Assembly (NCBI GenBank): GCA_037043455.1
Contig: JAWPHD010001439.1
Location: 124,001 to 188,000, forward strand
Direction: 5' to 3'
DNA length: 64,000 nucleotides
Origin: Cyrtodaria siliqua
Taxonomy: Eukaryota > Mollusca > Bivalvia > Adapedonta > Hiatellidae
Part shown: positions 34,693 to 46,544 of the stretch, piece after piece
Position numbering within the stretch: position 1 is the stretch's first letter
How the letters are laid out: each line of letters opens with the position of its first letter
The notes under the pieces: generated by a model
Seen by the model: the letters and a program-made list of their open reading frames with translations, nothing else
Told to the model about the DNA's origin: nothing
Database searches by the model: none
Position numbers and translations under genes: made by a program

Positions 34693-36408
34693 ATTATTGA
34701 AGATGGGCTATGAAAGAGACTCAATACTGAACTTAGTTTATATTTATTGGAATAACAAGGCCATGGCTTCAGCATAATATAACAAGAAACATAATGTGCA
34801 TAACAAATGTGCAGTCACGATATTTATAACAATTTGAAAATGGTCATAGCCCCGACCAAGTTTTGAAGTGAATGAAAACTGTACTCAATGAACTCTGGGA
34901 CCAGATGTTCACAAAGCCAGATATTTAAAATTTAGTTGCTTTCCTTCAAATGTTCTCGTAAAATAATTACTACACACTGCTGTGACCGCGACATACTGCC
35001 AACCCTGTGGAATATCCACCGCTGAAGCCACGACAATAGGATTAATATTCTTAGGACTTCACATCTGTATTAGGATACGCTGTGCCCAAACCGCCATTTC
35101 TCGAGTAATGTAACTGAAATGTATATAAAACTGGCAAAGCAAAACAGAACAATAATATGCATAGGTAATAAAATGAGGGTATGGGAGGGAGGGTATTTTT
35201 CATAAATGAACACGACACATGCTAAAGTTTGCAATTTACATCTGATACCACCTGCAGAAAATGGCCGCATCTTTAGAGACAGATAATTGGTGTAGCGTAT
35301 AATTTACACACTCATTAATAAACCAAAAACAAATAAGCAGGATTGCGAAAATTGTTTATGAAAATTATCAATCCCACTTAAATAAAAGGATTTATGTCGA
35401 TGAAAGACAAATCCCATTATTGAAGATGGGCTATGAAAGAGACTCAATACTGAACTTAGTTTATATTTATTGGAATAACAAGGCCATGGCTTCAGCATAA
35501 TATAACAAGAAACATAATGTGCATAACAAATGTGCAGTCACGATATTTATAACAATTTGAAAAATGGTCATAGCTCCGACCAAGTTTTGAAGTGAATGAA
35601 AACTGTACTCAATGAACCCTGGGACCAGATGTTCACAAAGCCAGATATTTAAAATTTAGTTGCTTTCCTTCAAATGTTCTCGTAAATTAATTACTACACA
35701 CTGCTGTGACCGCGACATACTGCCACATGCCACAAGTGTTGACAGAGGCACCACGAGAGGCACCGCCCGTTTTCCTTGTTTTTAACAACGAAACTGAATA
35801 CTCTGTCTTCACGATCGTATTATACATCAACCAACGAGATGTTGGCTGAACAAAGACGTGAGACTCTTACAGATGACCTTCACCTTGATTATTCAGTGCA
35901 TACTTACCGACAGTTGTTCGTAGATTATAAACAATGGCCAGGTTATTGGTAAATAAATAATAAATGTACCCCCCGATAAGTTAACGATTTAATGGTGGCA
36001 TAGTTCCGCTCCAACGCCCTGTTCACGATTTCGCCATGACGTGTTGATTTTCCCACGATCACCAGTTGAACATGTTCATAATTTGAGTGAATAAATCTCT
36101 ATTAAATCAAAACCATCGAACATTTACTACTGCACATTTACGATCAATAATATCCGAAAATTAGCCATCTCAATTACTACGTAATTATTTTTCATAAATG
36201 AATACGACACATGCTAAAGTTTGCAATTTACATCTGATACCACCTGCAGAAAATGGCCGCATCTTTAGAGACAGATAATTGGTGTAGCGTACGATTTACA
36301 CACTCATTAATAAACCAAAAACAAATAAGCAGGATTGCGAAAATTGTTTATGAAAATTATCAATCCCACTTAAATAAAATGATTTATGTCGATGAACGAC
36401 AAATCCCA
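34693..36408. repeat. Tandemly duplicated insertion (X-p-Y, X-q-Y) in copy C
   Basis: Block X (34693-35000) recurs at 35416-35724. Block Y (35196-35418) recurs at 36186-36408. Both pairs are almost identical, in direct order, with different sequence between X and Y (195 and 461 bp). The whole sits between the two halves of a family-P RT gene. 'attat' occurs at each junction. Confidence 0.85.
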
Positions 36409-36784
36409 TTATTTCACCATTTTTAATAGAGAGACGTAAATCGAGAAAGGAAGCGTTAATATCAGAAATATTAGCTTTGTTAAGTTGAAGTTTTTTAGGA
36501 TATATATTATTAACCATAGTTGGAAAGAAAGGATTGTCAATGTTCAATATGTCATCCAGATACCGAGAGGCGTCATTAAAAGCTTCAATAACATCTGCCT
36601 TGGTATCTGGTGAAAGACTCAACATGAAATCTCTTTCATAGCAAAATAAAAACAAATCTGCGACAAGTGGGGCACAGTTCGAACCCATAGGGATACCAAC
36701 AATTTGTATATACACAGTCATCCATACCTGACGAAAATATTATCTAATAGGAAGATGAGTGCTTCACAAACTTCATAGCAAAGA
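36409..36784 (-). pseudogene. Family-P RT catalytic core (copy C, 5' part)
   Basis: From 36721 leftward: 'QIVGIPMGSNCAPLVADLFL', 'FCYERDFM', the catalytic 'SRYLDDILNIDNPFF', 'NIYPKKLQLNKAN' and 'ASFLDLRLSIKNGE'. It then runs into the inserted block Y at 36408. Upstream in another frame are 'CYEVCEALIFLLDNIFVRY', usual for this family. This is the only copy in the window with the YLDD active site. The protein is split by the insertion and a frameshift near 36720. Confidence 0.8.
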
Positions 36785-37505
36785 GTATGAGAATGGACCT
36801 TTGGAAACGGCCGAACACTACATATACGGTTTGATTGAGACTATTCATGAACGGTAATGAAATATGCTAGCTACCGCTCACGCCCTCTAGCCCCGGGTTG
36901 AGCAGAATTCAATATTCATAAAATCAATAGTACACATTTTTAACCATCCCGAAGATGGCAAGTCCACTAGTATAATTGTCTAAACTTCCGTTAGTAAAAA
37001 ACGCTTTAATATTATTACATGCCAAAAATGTAGTATTTTCTCTAGCGAATGTTTTTTGAATAAGAGAAATTAGCTTGTCTTTAATCAGGTTAAATGTTTC
37101 ATATTACTTTACTGTTGTAAATAGCATTTTATTTATTATAATAAATTGTCACTTATAATTCATTTAGAATGGCATATTTAAAATCATATGTTATGTACTA
37201 TGAGGAGATTTAAATAAACCATAAAACCTATATAAGGTAAATGAAACTATGTTACTAAGTGTTTCAAAATTTACTTTTGCGTATGAGGAAAAAATGCAAT
37301 GCAGTTGTGTAACATATGGAAAGAAAAAAAGAACTGATGTGTTCTATGATAATTGAAAATAATTGACATAGCTGGCAAACTTAAAAACAAAACACCCAAA
37401 CAACAACCCCAAAACTACAACAAACGCACTACCATTTTGCATCTACAAATTACGGATACCGTTTCCATAATCATTACCTATTGTTCGGGAAGCTTGTTTC
37501 AGCCA
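36785..37505 (-). mobile_element. Dispersed ~720-bp repeat K, copy 2
   Basis: Inverted copy of 15954-16674 over its whole length, including 'cattaccgttcatgaatagt' (the diverged module on the - strand) and 'cttgtttcagcc' at the outer end. On the - strand it leads directly into the RT fragment at 36784. Confidence 0.87.
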
Positions 37506-38022
37506 AAGGTTTTTCATCGCTGACATGGACAGTTGTATATATCTTTAGAACCGGAATGTTTAGTGGTAAATAAAAATGCCGTACCTTTTAATATCGATTT
37601 AGAAATAAACATTTTACAGCCAAAATTCTTTTTGGTGGGGATATTTCCATATAAATTCCTTGTTGCTGGGACAGTAGAAAAAATAACTTCAGTTAGCCCC
37701 AATATTTTACTATAAAACTTTCAGAGTGTCTCAATTTACATTTATCCAATACATTAAAACCATTTGTGGATAAAAATTGCAAACAAAATTTGCAAATTCT
37801 TGATGCAGCAGAATTTTGCGTTGAAAATGCCCCATCAAAAACAACTTTCGCATGTGGCATTTTTATTTCTCAACCGATTTGAAAGGTAAGGTATTTTCAT
37901 TTACCACTAAAAATGTATGTTTCATTGATACACAATCTTATTTGGGTACTAGTTGAATTTTGTCTTAGAAGTGAAAAAAACACCTTTGGCTGAAACAAGC
38001 GCCCCGAACAATAATCTGTTTG
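37481..38022. repeat. Inverted pair around a 480-bp spacer
   Basis: 'attgttcgggaagcttgttt' + 'cagccaaaggt' at 37481 is mirrored by 'acctttggctgaaacaagcg' + 'ccccgaacaat' near 37982-38012. The spacer has only short overlapping frames (62 codons at 37514-37702, - strand) with no recognised domain. Confidence 0.65.
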
Positions 38023-38164
38023 GATGTTCGAAGCTCTTCCTTGTAAACATTTCCAACGAAGGAAAAAACACCGATTACTAATCATTTGCATGTACCCACA
38101 AATGAAAAATAACAATAAACAAACAAATATTTAAATTATAAAGGTGGTGCGTTTAGTTTTGGCG

Positions 38165-38715
38165 TTAAAGAGAATGTAGCGACACAGCCAAACCATCTTT
38201 AGTATTAAGAGTTCTGAAAAACTTGAATAAGGGCAAAATAATTATCAAAATCGGACAATAAACAAAGAAGATATGATCATTTGAAGTTTCTGTTGAAACA
38301 GATATGGAAGCGGCCATTTTGAGAGCTATGACATCACGGTTCTAAATTACCATATATGGAATAGTTATAAATATGAAAATTTACACATTTATAGGGGAAA
38401 ATGACAGCAATTGTATGAAAAATATGTAATACTTAATGGCAATAATGCTTTATATGACCAGTAAACATTTTTGCGTTCATTTGCAATGATTTTCTTTGTT
38501 TTAAACGATATTTATCAATGTTCCATATATGATAATATGGAACTATAATGTCATAGTTCTAAAATGGCGGCTCCCATATCCGTTTTAGAACAACCTTTAA
38601 ATGGTCATATCTTTTTTGTTTATCATCCGATTTTGATAATTCTTTCACCTTTTCCCAAGTTTTTCAGAACTTTCAATAATAAAGCTGTTTGGCTGTGTCG
38701 CTACAGTCCCTTTAA
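38165..38715. mobile_element. TTAA-flanked fold-back element with ~190-bp inverted repeats
   Basis: TTAA lies at 38165-38168 and 38712-38715. The ends read 'agagaatgtagcgacacagc' and, inverted, 'agggactgtagcgacacagc'. Arms extend through 'gttctgaaaaacttg' and 'attatcaaaatcgga' to 'catatatggaa'. The centre is about 160 bp. No coding capacity. Confidence 0.88.
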
Positions 38716-38805
38716 GTATAGAACGTTAACCCATAATTCAAACAGACCGTAAGGTCTCTGTGGATACAAACATTTTACACCATACAATGACAGGTAAAGT
38801 CACAT

Positions 38806-39780
38806 TTTCGAGGAGATGATTTGTATAATTATCACTGTCGTTTTTCATTATCACACCTGCTATCATCCCGAGAAGTCAATATCAATACCGGGGTCCGCAG
38901 ACCGATGTATTGATATTGTTCGAGGCTTTCATATCAGGTGTGATGTGAAAAAGGAGAGTTTTAATTTATTTATTATTAAAATACACACACACACACAAAA
39001 ACATTATTTTTAAATATTTATATCATGGGTGATATGGAAAGTGAAAAGTTATAAAGTATTCAGCATTCACTACTATGTAATAAAACAAGAAGCAAAACCT
39101 AGGTTTTATTTTATAAATTTCTTTATCGATTTTGGAAATGTTATTATTAACAAATCGCTCGATAATTTGTATAATTATCACTATCGTTTTTCATTATCAC
39201 ACATGATATCATCCCGAGAAGTCAATATCAATACCGGGGGTGCGTAGGACATGTATTTATATTGTTCGAGGGATGATATCAGGGCCTAAATTCATCAAAT
39301 GTTTGAGCACAAGAATCAGACTCAGACTCAAGGTCTCATTTTTTTGCAAACCCTATCAACACAAAAGTATGTGTAAGCATTGTGATTTTCAGACATTTTC
39401 TGTTAAATTACCTTTAAAATTACTCGTTTCTGTAAGTAAATGTAGTAATTTGCTTGTAAAATAGTTTTTATTTGGAATTAAAATAAATGAGATTTTGAGT
39501 CGAGTCCGATTCTTGTGCTCAAAAGTTTGATGAATATTAGGCCTGGTGTGATGTGAAAAAGGAGAGTTTTAATTTGTTTATCATTAAAATACACACACAC
39601 AAAAACTTTATTTTTAAATATTTATATCATGAGTGATATGGAAAGTGAACAGTTATAAAGTATTCAGCATTCACTACTATAAAACAAGCAAAACCTAGTT
39701 TTTATTTTATTAATTTCTTTATCGATTATTGAAATGTTATTATTAACAAATCGCTCGATTCAGGTACGTTTTTGCTGCAT
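38806..39780. repeat. Tandem duplication of a ~360-bp unit
   Basis: Unit 1 starts 'gatttgtataattatcactg' at about 38818 and unit 2 'aatttgtataattatcacta' at about 39163. Shared blocks are 'catcccgagaagtcaatatc', 'gtgtgatgtgaaaaaggaga', an (ac)n run and 'aacaaatcgctcgat'. Unit 2 is interrupted by a small MITE. Confidence 0.87.
39283..39544. mobile_element. MITE with 'gcctaa...ttaggc' ends
   Basis: Left end 'gggcctaaattcatcaaat', right end inverted 'aggcctaatattcatcaaac', both continuing into 'tttgagcacaagaatc.gactc'. It is absent from unit 1 of the surrounding duplication, which therefore shows the empty site. Confidence 0.88.
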
Positions 39781-39789
39781 ATTTAATTT

Positions 39790-40863
39790 TGTTTATTTTA
39801 GTAAAGCGCACATACCCCTATAAAGTGAGCATTTTCCCCCGCCGCAAACGGGTATTTCGATTCATACTGTATTTCTTAGATTAGCCCTCCCAAAGTATTG
39901 GTAAAGAAAGAAAGAGTACCTGACAGTGATCATTAAGTAGGTCTACTCTCAGAAAGTACTGGATGAATTAAAATACTATTTGCGGCAGAAGGCTGTAGAA
40001 GGATGTGCGCTTTAGTTAAACAAGTTAAACATTAAGAAATAGATGAAGCAAACATATACCTGAATCAAGCGCTTTGTTGACACATTTTTTTGCCGTTATT
40101 TCGATAAAAATGGCCAGCGACTCCAACGTGCATCCATTTTAACGGGAATGAAATTTAAACCTACGTAAATGACGTCATGCACATTAATGTCGTTACTTAA
40201 GTATAAATAACGTCACTTATTTCCTGGTTACAATCCCGCAGGTTATCACCCGAATATCGCGGGTCGCGGGTGATAAAATGCGGGTTGATATGGATTTCAC
40301 ATCAAGTGTCATATCAGGCGATACAAAAACGGCGTATCAGGGATAATAACACTTACATAATTTAATGATAAAAACATTTCCTGCCCTTAAAATAACACCT
40401 TCATAAATTATCATTCTATATTTCGATTAAATAACACAACCTAATATATTATATACATAGAGCTAGGCCTAGGCTTCACCTTTAATTTATCTAAACTGTA
40501 TACTCTCGAATAATTACTTTTTCCCCCGAGTAAATACATGAATTTTCAAAATCGTTTACACATTTACTGTATAATGATTTCATTTCATTTAACGACTATT
40601 CATGTAAACCTACACATATCTTAAGGTATGAGTAATTGATGTTTTTAAATGCAACTTGTAAATCCTATACCAATATTTCAAAAATGGGACACAAACGAAA
40701 ACATCCTACTTGAAGATGATATAAGATATTACAAGTGCAAATATATATTATATATACGAATACGAATCTGTTGGAAAGGCTATATTACGTATGTAATTAT
40801 TTTATTGTACAAACCAACCAAAAACAATACCAAACTGTATATACAGCATGATATTTCCTTTTT
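39790..40863. other. No gene recognised
   Basis: A CRE 'tgacgtca' at about 40170 and 'tataaata' about 25 bp downstream resemble a core promoter, but no gene is seen after them. 'cgcgggtcgcgggtgataaa' near 40258 is a small direct/inverted motif. The 87-codon frame at 40649-40912 is AT-rich and unsupported. Confidence 0.4.
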
Positions 40864-41893
40864 TGTTACTGTTGTAATTTTCTTACCCACGAGTATACTT
40901 TATGACTGGTAGTTTGTGACCGAGTTTGTGATGTAAGGAAACACAAAGTCATATATTCTTTACAACACGAATTTATCTATATTTCTTCAATTAATGTAAT
41001 GTTCATAATATACCAAATTAGACTGTTCAAATTAATGTCACTTTCTCACTTTATTCGAAGTCCCATTTCACGTTTTGTAATAATTTGATGTTTTGAAGTT
41101 CCCCCTAATATGAAGTATTCTAAGCCGAAAATAATGCCAAAAAGATCGATCGATCCCCAATATCTCTGAGCGACACCTTTTATACAACTACAGTGTGTAA
41201 CACCAACCGGGCTAGCGTGTGATCTGATATTCTATGCAGTGTATTCTATTCTGGTCACACAGAGGTGTTTTGGGTAGTTCTTAAACGGTGTTTACACGGG
41301 GTGTAATTGGGGAGACTGTGTAGTCCTTTAAACAAAGGAAGGTCAAACTGGGGTTAACACATGGTGTGTTGGGGAAGATTCACTTCCTTATAAGGGGATT
41401 GTGTTAACACATGTACATTACACAGTGTTTACACGGGGAGATTGTGTAGCCTTTAGACAAAGGAAGGTCAAACTTGGGTTAACACATGATGTGTTGGGGA
41501 AGATTCATTTCCTTATAAGGGGCTTGTGTTTACACATGTGTAGGGGGTTGGTGTTACACACTGTAGTGGTATAAAAGGTGTGGTTCAGAGATATTGGGGA
41601 TCGTTCGATCTTTTGGCATTATTTTCGGCTTAGAATACTTGACATTAGGGGGAACTTCAAAACTTCAAATTATCTCAAAACGTGAAATGGGACTTTGAAT
41701 AAAGTGAGAAAGTGACATTAATTTGAACAGTCTAATTTGGTATATTATGAACATTACATTAATTGAAGAAATATAGATAAATTCGTGTTGTAAAGAATAT
41801 ATGACTTTTGTGTTTCCTTACATCACAAACTCGGTCACAAACTACCAGTCATAAAGTATAATACCCGTGGGTATGAAAATCACAACATTACAA
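40864..41893. mobile_element. Fold-back element with ~330-bp inverted repeats and a tandem core
   Basis: Outer ends 'tacccacgagtatacttta' and, inverted, 'tacccacgggtattatactt'. Arms continue through 'ctggtagtttgtgaccgagt', 'cccatttcacgttttg', 'gaagttccccctaat' and 'gtgtgtaacaccaacc'. Between the arms lie two direct ~135-bp copies, each with 'caaaggaaggtcaaac' and 'gttggggaagattca'. No coding capacity. Confidence 0.9.
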
Positions 41894-43185
41894 ACACTCA
41901 TATATTATTATGCAAATAAATGTCAATTAAGAGTTTCAGATGCGGTAACTGTATAACTTAGTAAGACATTCGTGTTTACAGTTTGTGGTAAATTCTAATT
42001 GTTTCAGACAACATATAACACCGTGCTCGAGAAATACAGTTACCAAGAAAAAACACATCACAATCCAACCACATCTAATTTTAACAAATGTGTTTCAAAT
42101 TAGAAATTATGAAGGGCAATAAATCATAACGCCTATCGATAAACTGATACTGTCGAAAGTCAAACGATAAGTAATCTGCTCTATTTACTAAGAAATACCA
42201 CCACCACCGTTGCCGCCACCACCAACCACTACAACCACTACTACAAAAACGTGTTCATGCTAAACATACGTATACAGCAGACATATTCCCCACCACCCAG
42301 TCAGTGAATAATTGCAAAAGAAAGAATAAGATTTCTGTTTTTTTTTCAAAACCGCTTAGAGATAAGCGTTCAAATTAATAGTTTTGAAATAAATATACAT
42401 GTAAATGTGTTCACAATAAATGAATATCTCCTTTATTTTATGTGAAAATCGGACCAAACCGTAATATATATCGCTTGAGTCAGCTTCTGTGTTTATGTCT
42501 TAAAGGGTTATCATGAGAATCCAATATCTGCACAGGGTAAGATTTTTTTTTTATATATATTACGATATATAGTAGTGGTTAATGAACAGTAGAAGAATTA
42601 TGGAACACTCGTAACCACTCTGGTACCGCGCTTTATTTAACATTTTAAGCTTTCATCCTGTCTTGATTTCGTCAAAACAAATTTCAGAACGAGTTAAAAT
42701 TGTTTGCCGTAGCGCTGGCACCAGTGTCTGAAGTGAAATTTATTTCCCCAATTTAAGCTATAAGCTACTGGCTTACAGCTTTTCAAGTTCGTGTTTCTAT
42801 GTTTATAAACTTTCATCTTCGTAATATCAGACAGTGTCTCCATTTTTATTTTCATTGGTGTGTCCTTGTATCATTCTTGATGGATGCTGACTTTTCATAT
42901 TTGCCCTGCTTTTGATATATGTCTAGTTCCTCCATTTTCTTTATTCCATTTTCTTTTCTTTTTTTTTTATCTCGTTGGAATAACTTATGAAACTCGTTTA
43001 ATTACCGTTCAATCCTTTAACTGATCAACACAGACAATACCACAACACATTTAAATACCTGTATAAACACAGGTGCATAACCGAATTACAAGGGTAATGC
43101 GTTTAATGCATGACGTATGTGCCTTTAAGAACCCTTTTGCCAAACGAAAAATGTCCTCTTAAGGCACAGTTGAAGATTTTGCTTT
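41894..43185. other. No gene recognised; 3' flank of the APOL-like gene
   Basis: An (acc/acn)n microsatellite lies near 42196-42245. The right part should be the 3' UTR of the gene at 43186-43908; an AATAAA on the - strand lies at 42945-42940. Confidence 0.45.
42940..42945 (-). terminator. Candidate poly(A) signal AATAAA
   Basis: About 240 bp beyond the stop codon of the APOL-like exon, on its strand. It is the nearest one I see. Confidence 0.35.
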
Positions 43186-43908
43186 TCATTTCGATTGCAT
43201 GTGCATTTGTCTTAATTGATCCCCTGCGGCCGTTTTATCGCCCTTTGATTTGTTGTATGCTGCTTTCGCTGGAAACCCTATGTCAAGCGCCAGCGATAAG
43301 GGTCCCAAAACTGAAGCGGCCACAGTTGTTGCCGAGGCTGAAACCCTTACAGCAGTCAACACAGCAGCTGTAGTACCTTTAGCAACTCTAACCGCACTTC
43401 CAATGGCCAAAAACCCTCTCAAACTTATTTCCGATGCATGAGTTGCATGAGTTGGCACGTTTGTTACATTGGCTATCGAGCTGCGAACCAGGTTCTCAAG
43501 TGCTATCAAATTTTCTGATACGTCTATATCAGCTGCAGGGAGCTCTTCTAAATGTTTTTTTTACGTCGGTTACATCCAGTTTTTGTTTAACTGCTTCAAC
43601 TACTCTCTCTCTACCGCCTGCTATACCGGCCCCTATGCCAACTGCTGCACCAGCTATAGACAGACCGAGTGAAGCACCGAATGTGACAGGATTCAGAGCT
43701 AAACCGACAATAACAAGCACACCACAAATGACCCAAGACAACGAACTCCCAATTATGGCTAAATTTACTCTGTGTCTTCTCCCCTCGATTTCACCCGCAC
43801 GTACGTAACATGAATTGACAACTTCATTTATGATTGTGTTCCGCTTTATAATGGCATTCTCCAGACAATGCAACATTCTTCCTTGGCGTAGTTGCTCAAA
43901 AGCTTCAA
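43186..43908 (-). CDS. Apolipoprotein-L-like protein, last exon (one-base frameshift)
   Basis: Acceptor 'cttactttatttcag' ends at 43909 and the stop is at 43188-43186. The frame from 43908 carries 'VEAFEQLRQGRML', a basic/helical stretch, then the hydrophobic 'WVICGVLVIVGLAL' and 'NPVTFGASLGLSIAGAAVG' + 'IGAGIAGG', the hallmark membrane-active region of the APOL family. It then goes out of frame at A8 (43555-43562). The next frame continues with 'DVSENLIALENLVRSSIANV', 'ISLRGFLAIGSAVRVAKGT' and 'VLGPLSLALDIGFPAKAAYN', the usual APOL C-terminal half. APOL proteins are intracellular or secreted lipid/membrane-binding proteins, some linked to channel formation; the role in molluscs is not established. 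Everything except the homopolymer is intact, so this may be a recent pseudogene or a sequencing error. Confidence 0.8.
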
Positions 43909-44007
43909 CTGAAATAAAGTAAGTCATATAGACCAGGCATAGTTCCATAAAAACGCACTATTAACCATTTACTTATGCGTACATCTAACAATCAACATGT
44001 CACTTAC

Positions 44008-44049
44008 CATCGTTGTGTGTATAGTTACCAATTCCGAATATGTCAGTAT
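44008..44049 (-). CDS. Probable small upstream exon of the APOL-like gene
   Basis: Donor 'gtaagtgaca' starts at 44007 and the exon ends in phase 1, which fits the phase of the exon at 43908 across a 99-bp intron. The segment reads 'TDIFGIGNYTHND'. An in-frame TAA at 44053-44051 limits its 5' side, so the acceptor must be at or below 44050; 'aattaag' there is weak. Upstream exons were not found. Confidence 0.4.
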
Positions 44050-44270
44050 CTTAATTGTTTGATCTAAATAGTTGCTGTATATCATTTGCATAATCCATCA
44101 TATCCATTTATTTTTGTATTACCAAATATAATTCAATGAGACGTTTGTCATAACATGCACGCCAGCCTTCTACTGTGATTTATGGCATAACATCATCCAC
44201 AAACAGTGTAATTACATCCCTCTCAAATCGCATGATAAGGACCTAAAATAAGATTGAATACGATGTTGCC
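44050..44270. other. No feature recognised
   Basis: AT-rich; should contain more of the APOL-like gene's 5' side, but no exon is evident. Confidence 0.4.
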
Positions 44271-44322
44271 TTAGGGACCGGCCAATATTTATTGGGGGGT
44301 TGGGACCGGTGCAAAATGGCAT

Positions 44323-44405
44323 GGGACAGGTACTTTTTTTGTCGCGACAAACCATGGGACGATACTTTTTTTTCCGTTAGCTTTGCCATGGGGCGTACAC
44401 TTTTT
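44323..44405 (+). repeat. Three ~34-bp 'catgggac' repeats, left copy
   Basis: 'catgggacaggtacttttt', 'catgggacgatactttttt' and 'catggggcgtacacttttt', with 'tttgtcgcgacaaa' as a perfect palindrome between the first two. Matches 49491-49592. Confidence 0.8.
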
Positions 44406-44529
44406 TTAAATTCTTTCCCCCAAAAAAAACTTTAAACAATTACAAATATTGAAGCGCCCGTTTTTATAATATCCGCGGAATCCCGAAAAAAGCCGCGAAA
44501 TAAATTCGGAATTCCGGTCTTCGGAGTAA

Positions 44530-44890
44530 TGGACATAGGTTTTAATAGAAAATAATTCGGACTTCGGAAAAAATTAAAAAATAAATTCCACGGACAGATT
44601 CATTTTTCTTCGGACAAAATTGTCCGAATATGTATTTCTTCGGAAAACATTCAGGCATCAGCAATAGTTTGGAAACTATTCGGACATCGGTATTTCCTTC
44701 GGAAAATATTCGGGCATCGGTATTACTTTCGGAAAATATTCGGTCACCGTCATTTCTTCGGAAAATATGCTGACATCGGCATTTTCTCAGACATCGGCAT
44801 TTCTTTCGGAAAATATTCGGACATTGGTATTGCTTTCGGAAAATATTCGGACATCCGCATTTATTCAGAAAATATTCGGACAGAAATAAT
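44530..44890. repeat. ~32-bp 'ttcggaaaatattcggacat' tandem array
   Basis: About ten irregular units of 'cggaaaatattcggacatc' + 'ggcatttctt'. A related inverted-looking area with repeated 'ccgaat/ttccga' lies at 46545-46760. Confidence 0.75.
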
Positions 44891-46540
44891 CTTTAATATT
44901 AAAAAACAATTAAAATATATTTTTGAATAAAGAAAAGCGGAACAAATTCCACTTTTTACTAATCGTTCTTTCCACTTATTGGACATGTATCCGATTTCTG
45001 ATTTTCTTTGACAAAATTACGATTTTTCGATTTGGTTCAGAAAATATTCAGATTTAATTTGTGTTAACCAGTAGAAAAACATCTCAATTCTGTTGTTGAA
45101 ATTATTCCAATTGCTGCTTGATTTCCGGAGCAATATGGTTTTCTTTGGAAAATCGTTCAAAGAAAATCGTTCGCTTTCAAATTTCTGCAGAAGCAAATCT
45201 GTTAATTATATTAGTCATGCATATCGACAAAAGGTTCATTATAAATGGCCTTCTGCAAATGTATATAATGTATTATTTCAATTTGTATTCATATTCACAT
45301 TCAGTATAACTTGTTTTTGTTGAATGTTATACATGTAGCGAACTGGAAATACAGTACAGTACTGAATCAATGTAATTTAGACTGTTTTATGTATATTAGA
45401 ATACCTGTTCGGTTTAAAATAATTATATTCTTATACATGTGCATATAAAAAAAATATGCAGACTTATTAAACAGGGACTGTATGTTAAAATAATAATAAT
45501 AATAGGCTTTATTTATTGAGGGTAACACATTTAGTTTGTGAACCAATCTTCCATGTGGCCCTCTAACAGGTCTTGCTATTAATTAAGCTCACACAATGCT
45601 TTGAAAGCTTAAACATCATGCACAAATTCTATCGGAATCTTGAATAACTTTTTAATAATAAGACTTACTTTACTTTTTTCATACATCTACAGTACATGCT
45701 GCTGTATATCCATGCTTTTATGGTATCCTGCATGAATAATGTACATGTATATCCTTGTTTTATAAGTTAATGTATCACTCCTAGGTCACTTTTAAAAACA
45801 ATGTTTCATAATTATTTATTATTGTTCCAAATAAATATGCCAGATATTTATGTATAAACACACTCACTTGTGTTTGAATACAGTAGCACCAGTTCCATTG
45901 GCTAATAAAAGTCACATGACTTACTGTAACACAGTCAGCTCCTAAGGTCTTAATTAATTTACACATCAGAGTAACATTATAGCATATGGGTATCATAAAT
46001 TTATTAGTATGAGTGCTGGATATCTGTATTTAAATTAGCTTATCTCAAGTATTCATGATCAAAAGTGTATCATGAGTATAAGTTAGTTCAGGGTCCTAAG
46101 ACTCTGATTAGTACTAAATAATCTGGGAGTAAGATATTTTAATTCTTTCTGTAAATAAGCACTTACAATATATACATAAAACACTTTTATAGTGTAGAAT
46201 TTCTGTGTATCAAAAAGAAAAGATCTAACTAGCACAAAAATTGACTGTCATAATTATATGGCCTAACATGTGCTAAGAATGACGTAAAACACCATTCAAA
46301 GTAACTTGTTAGAGAAGAGCACACGTTGCATAACAGTTTCTAAGTTAAAAAAATACCTGTAACGAATCCTAGACTAGTTGTAAATTTCGCGTTAAATTAA
46401 AGGTATTTGGTGTATATGCGTAAAATACATCAATTTCACCGCAAATGTTTCAATTAAAAAAATAACTTAAATGATGCTGAAAATGAATAATGTTAAACAT
46501 TTCTAAGTTCTTTTCCGAATCAAAAAATGACTATGTCCTT
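44891..46540. other. No gene recognised
   Basis: AT-rich. An (aataat)n tract lies near 45490. No coding signal: the 60-76-codon frames have no domains or splice context. Confidence 0.5.
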
Positions 46541-46544
46541 ACAC

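Noticed and set aside
38806..39160. Operator-like palindrome 'tatcatcccgagaagtcaat'
   Set aside because: It is part of a duplicated repeat unit and has no gene context.
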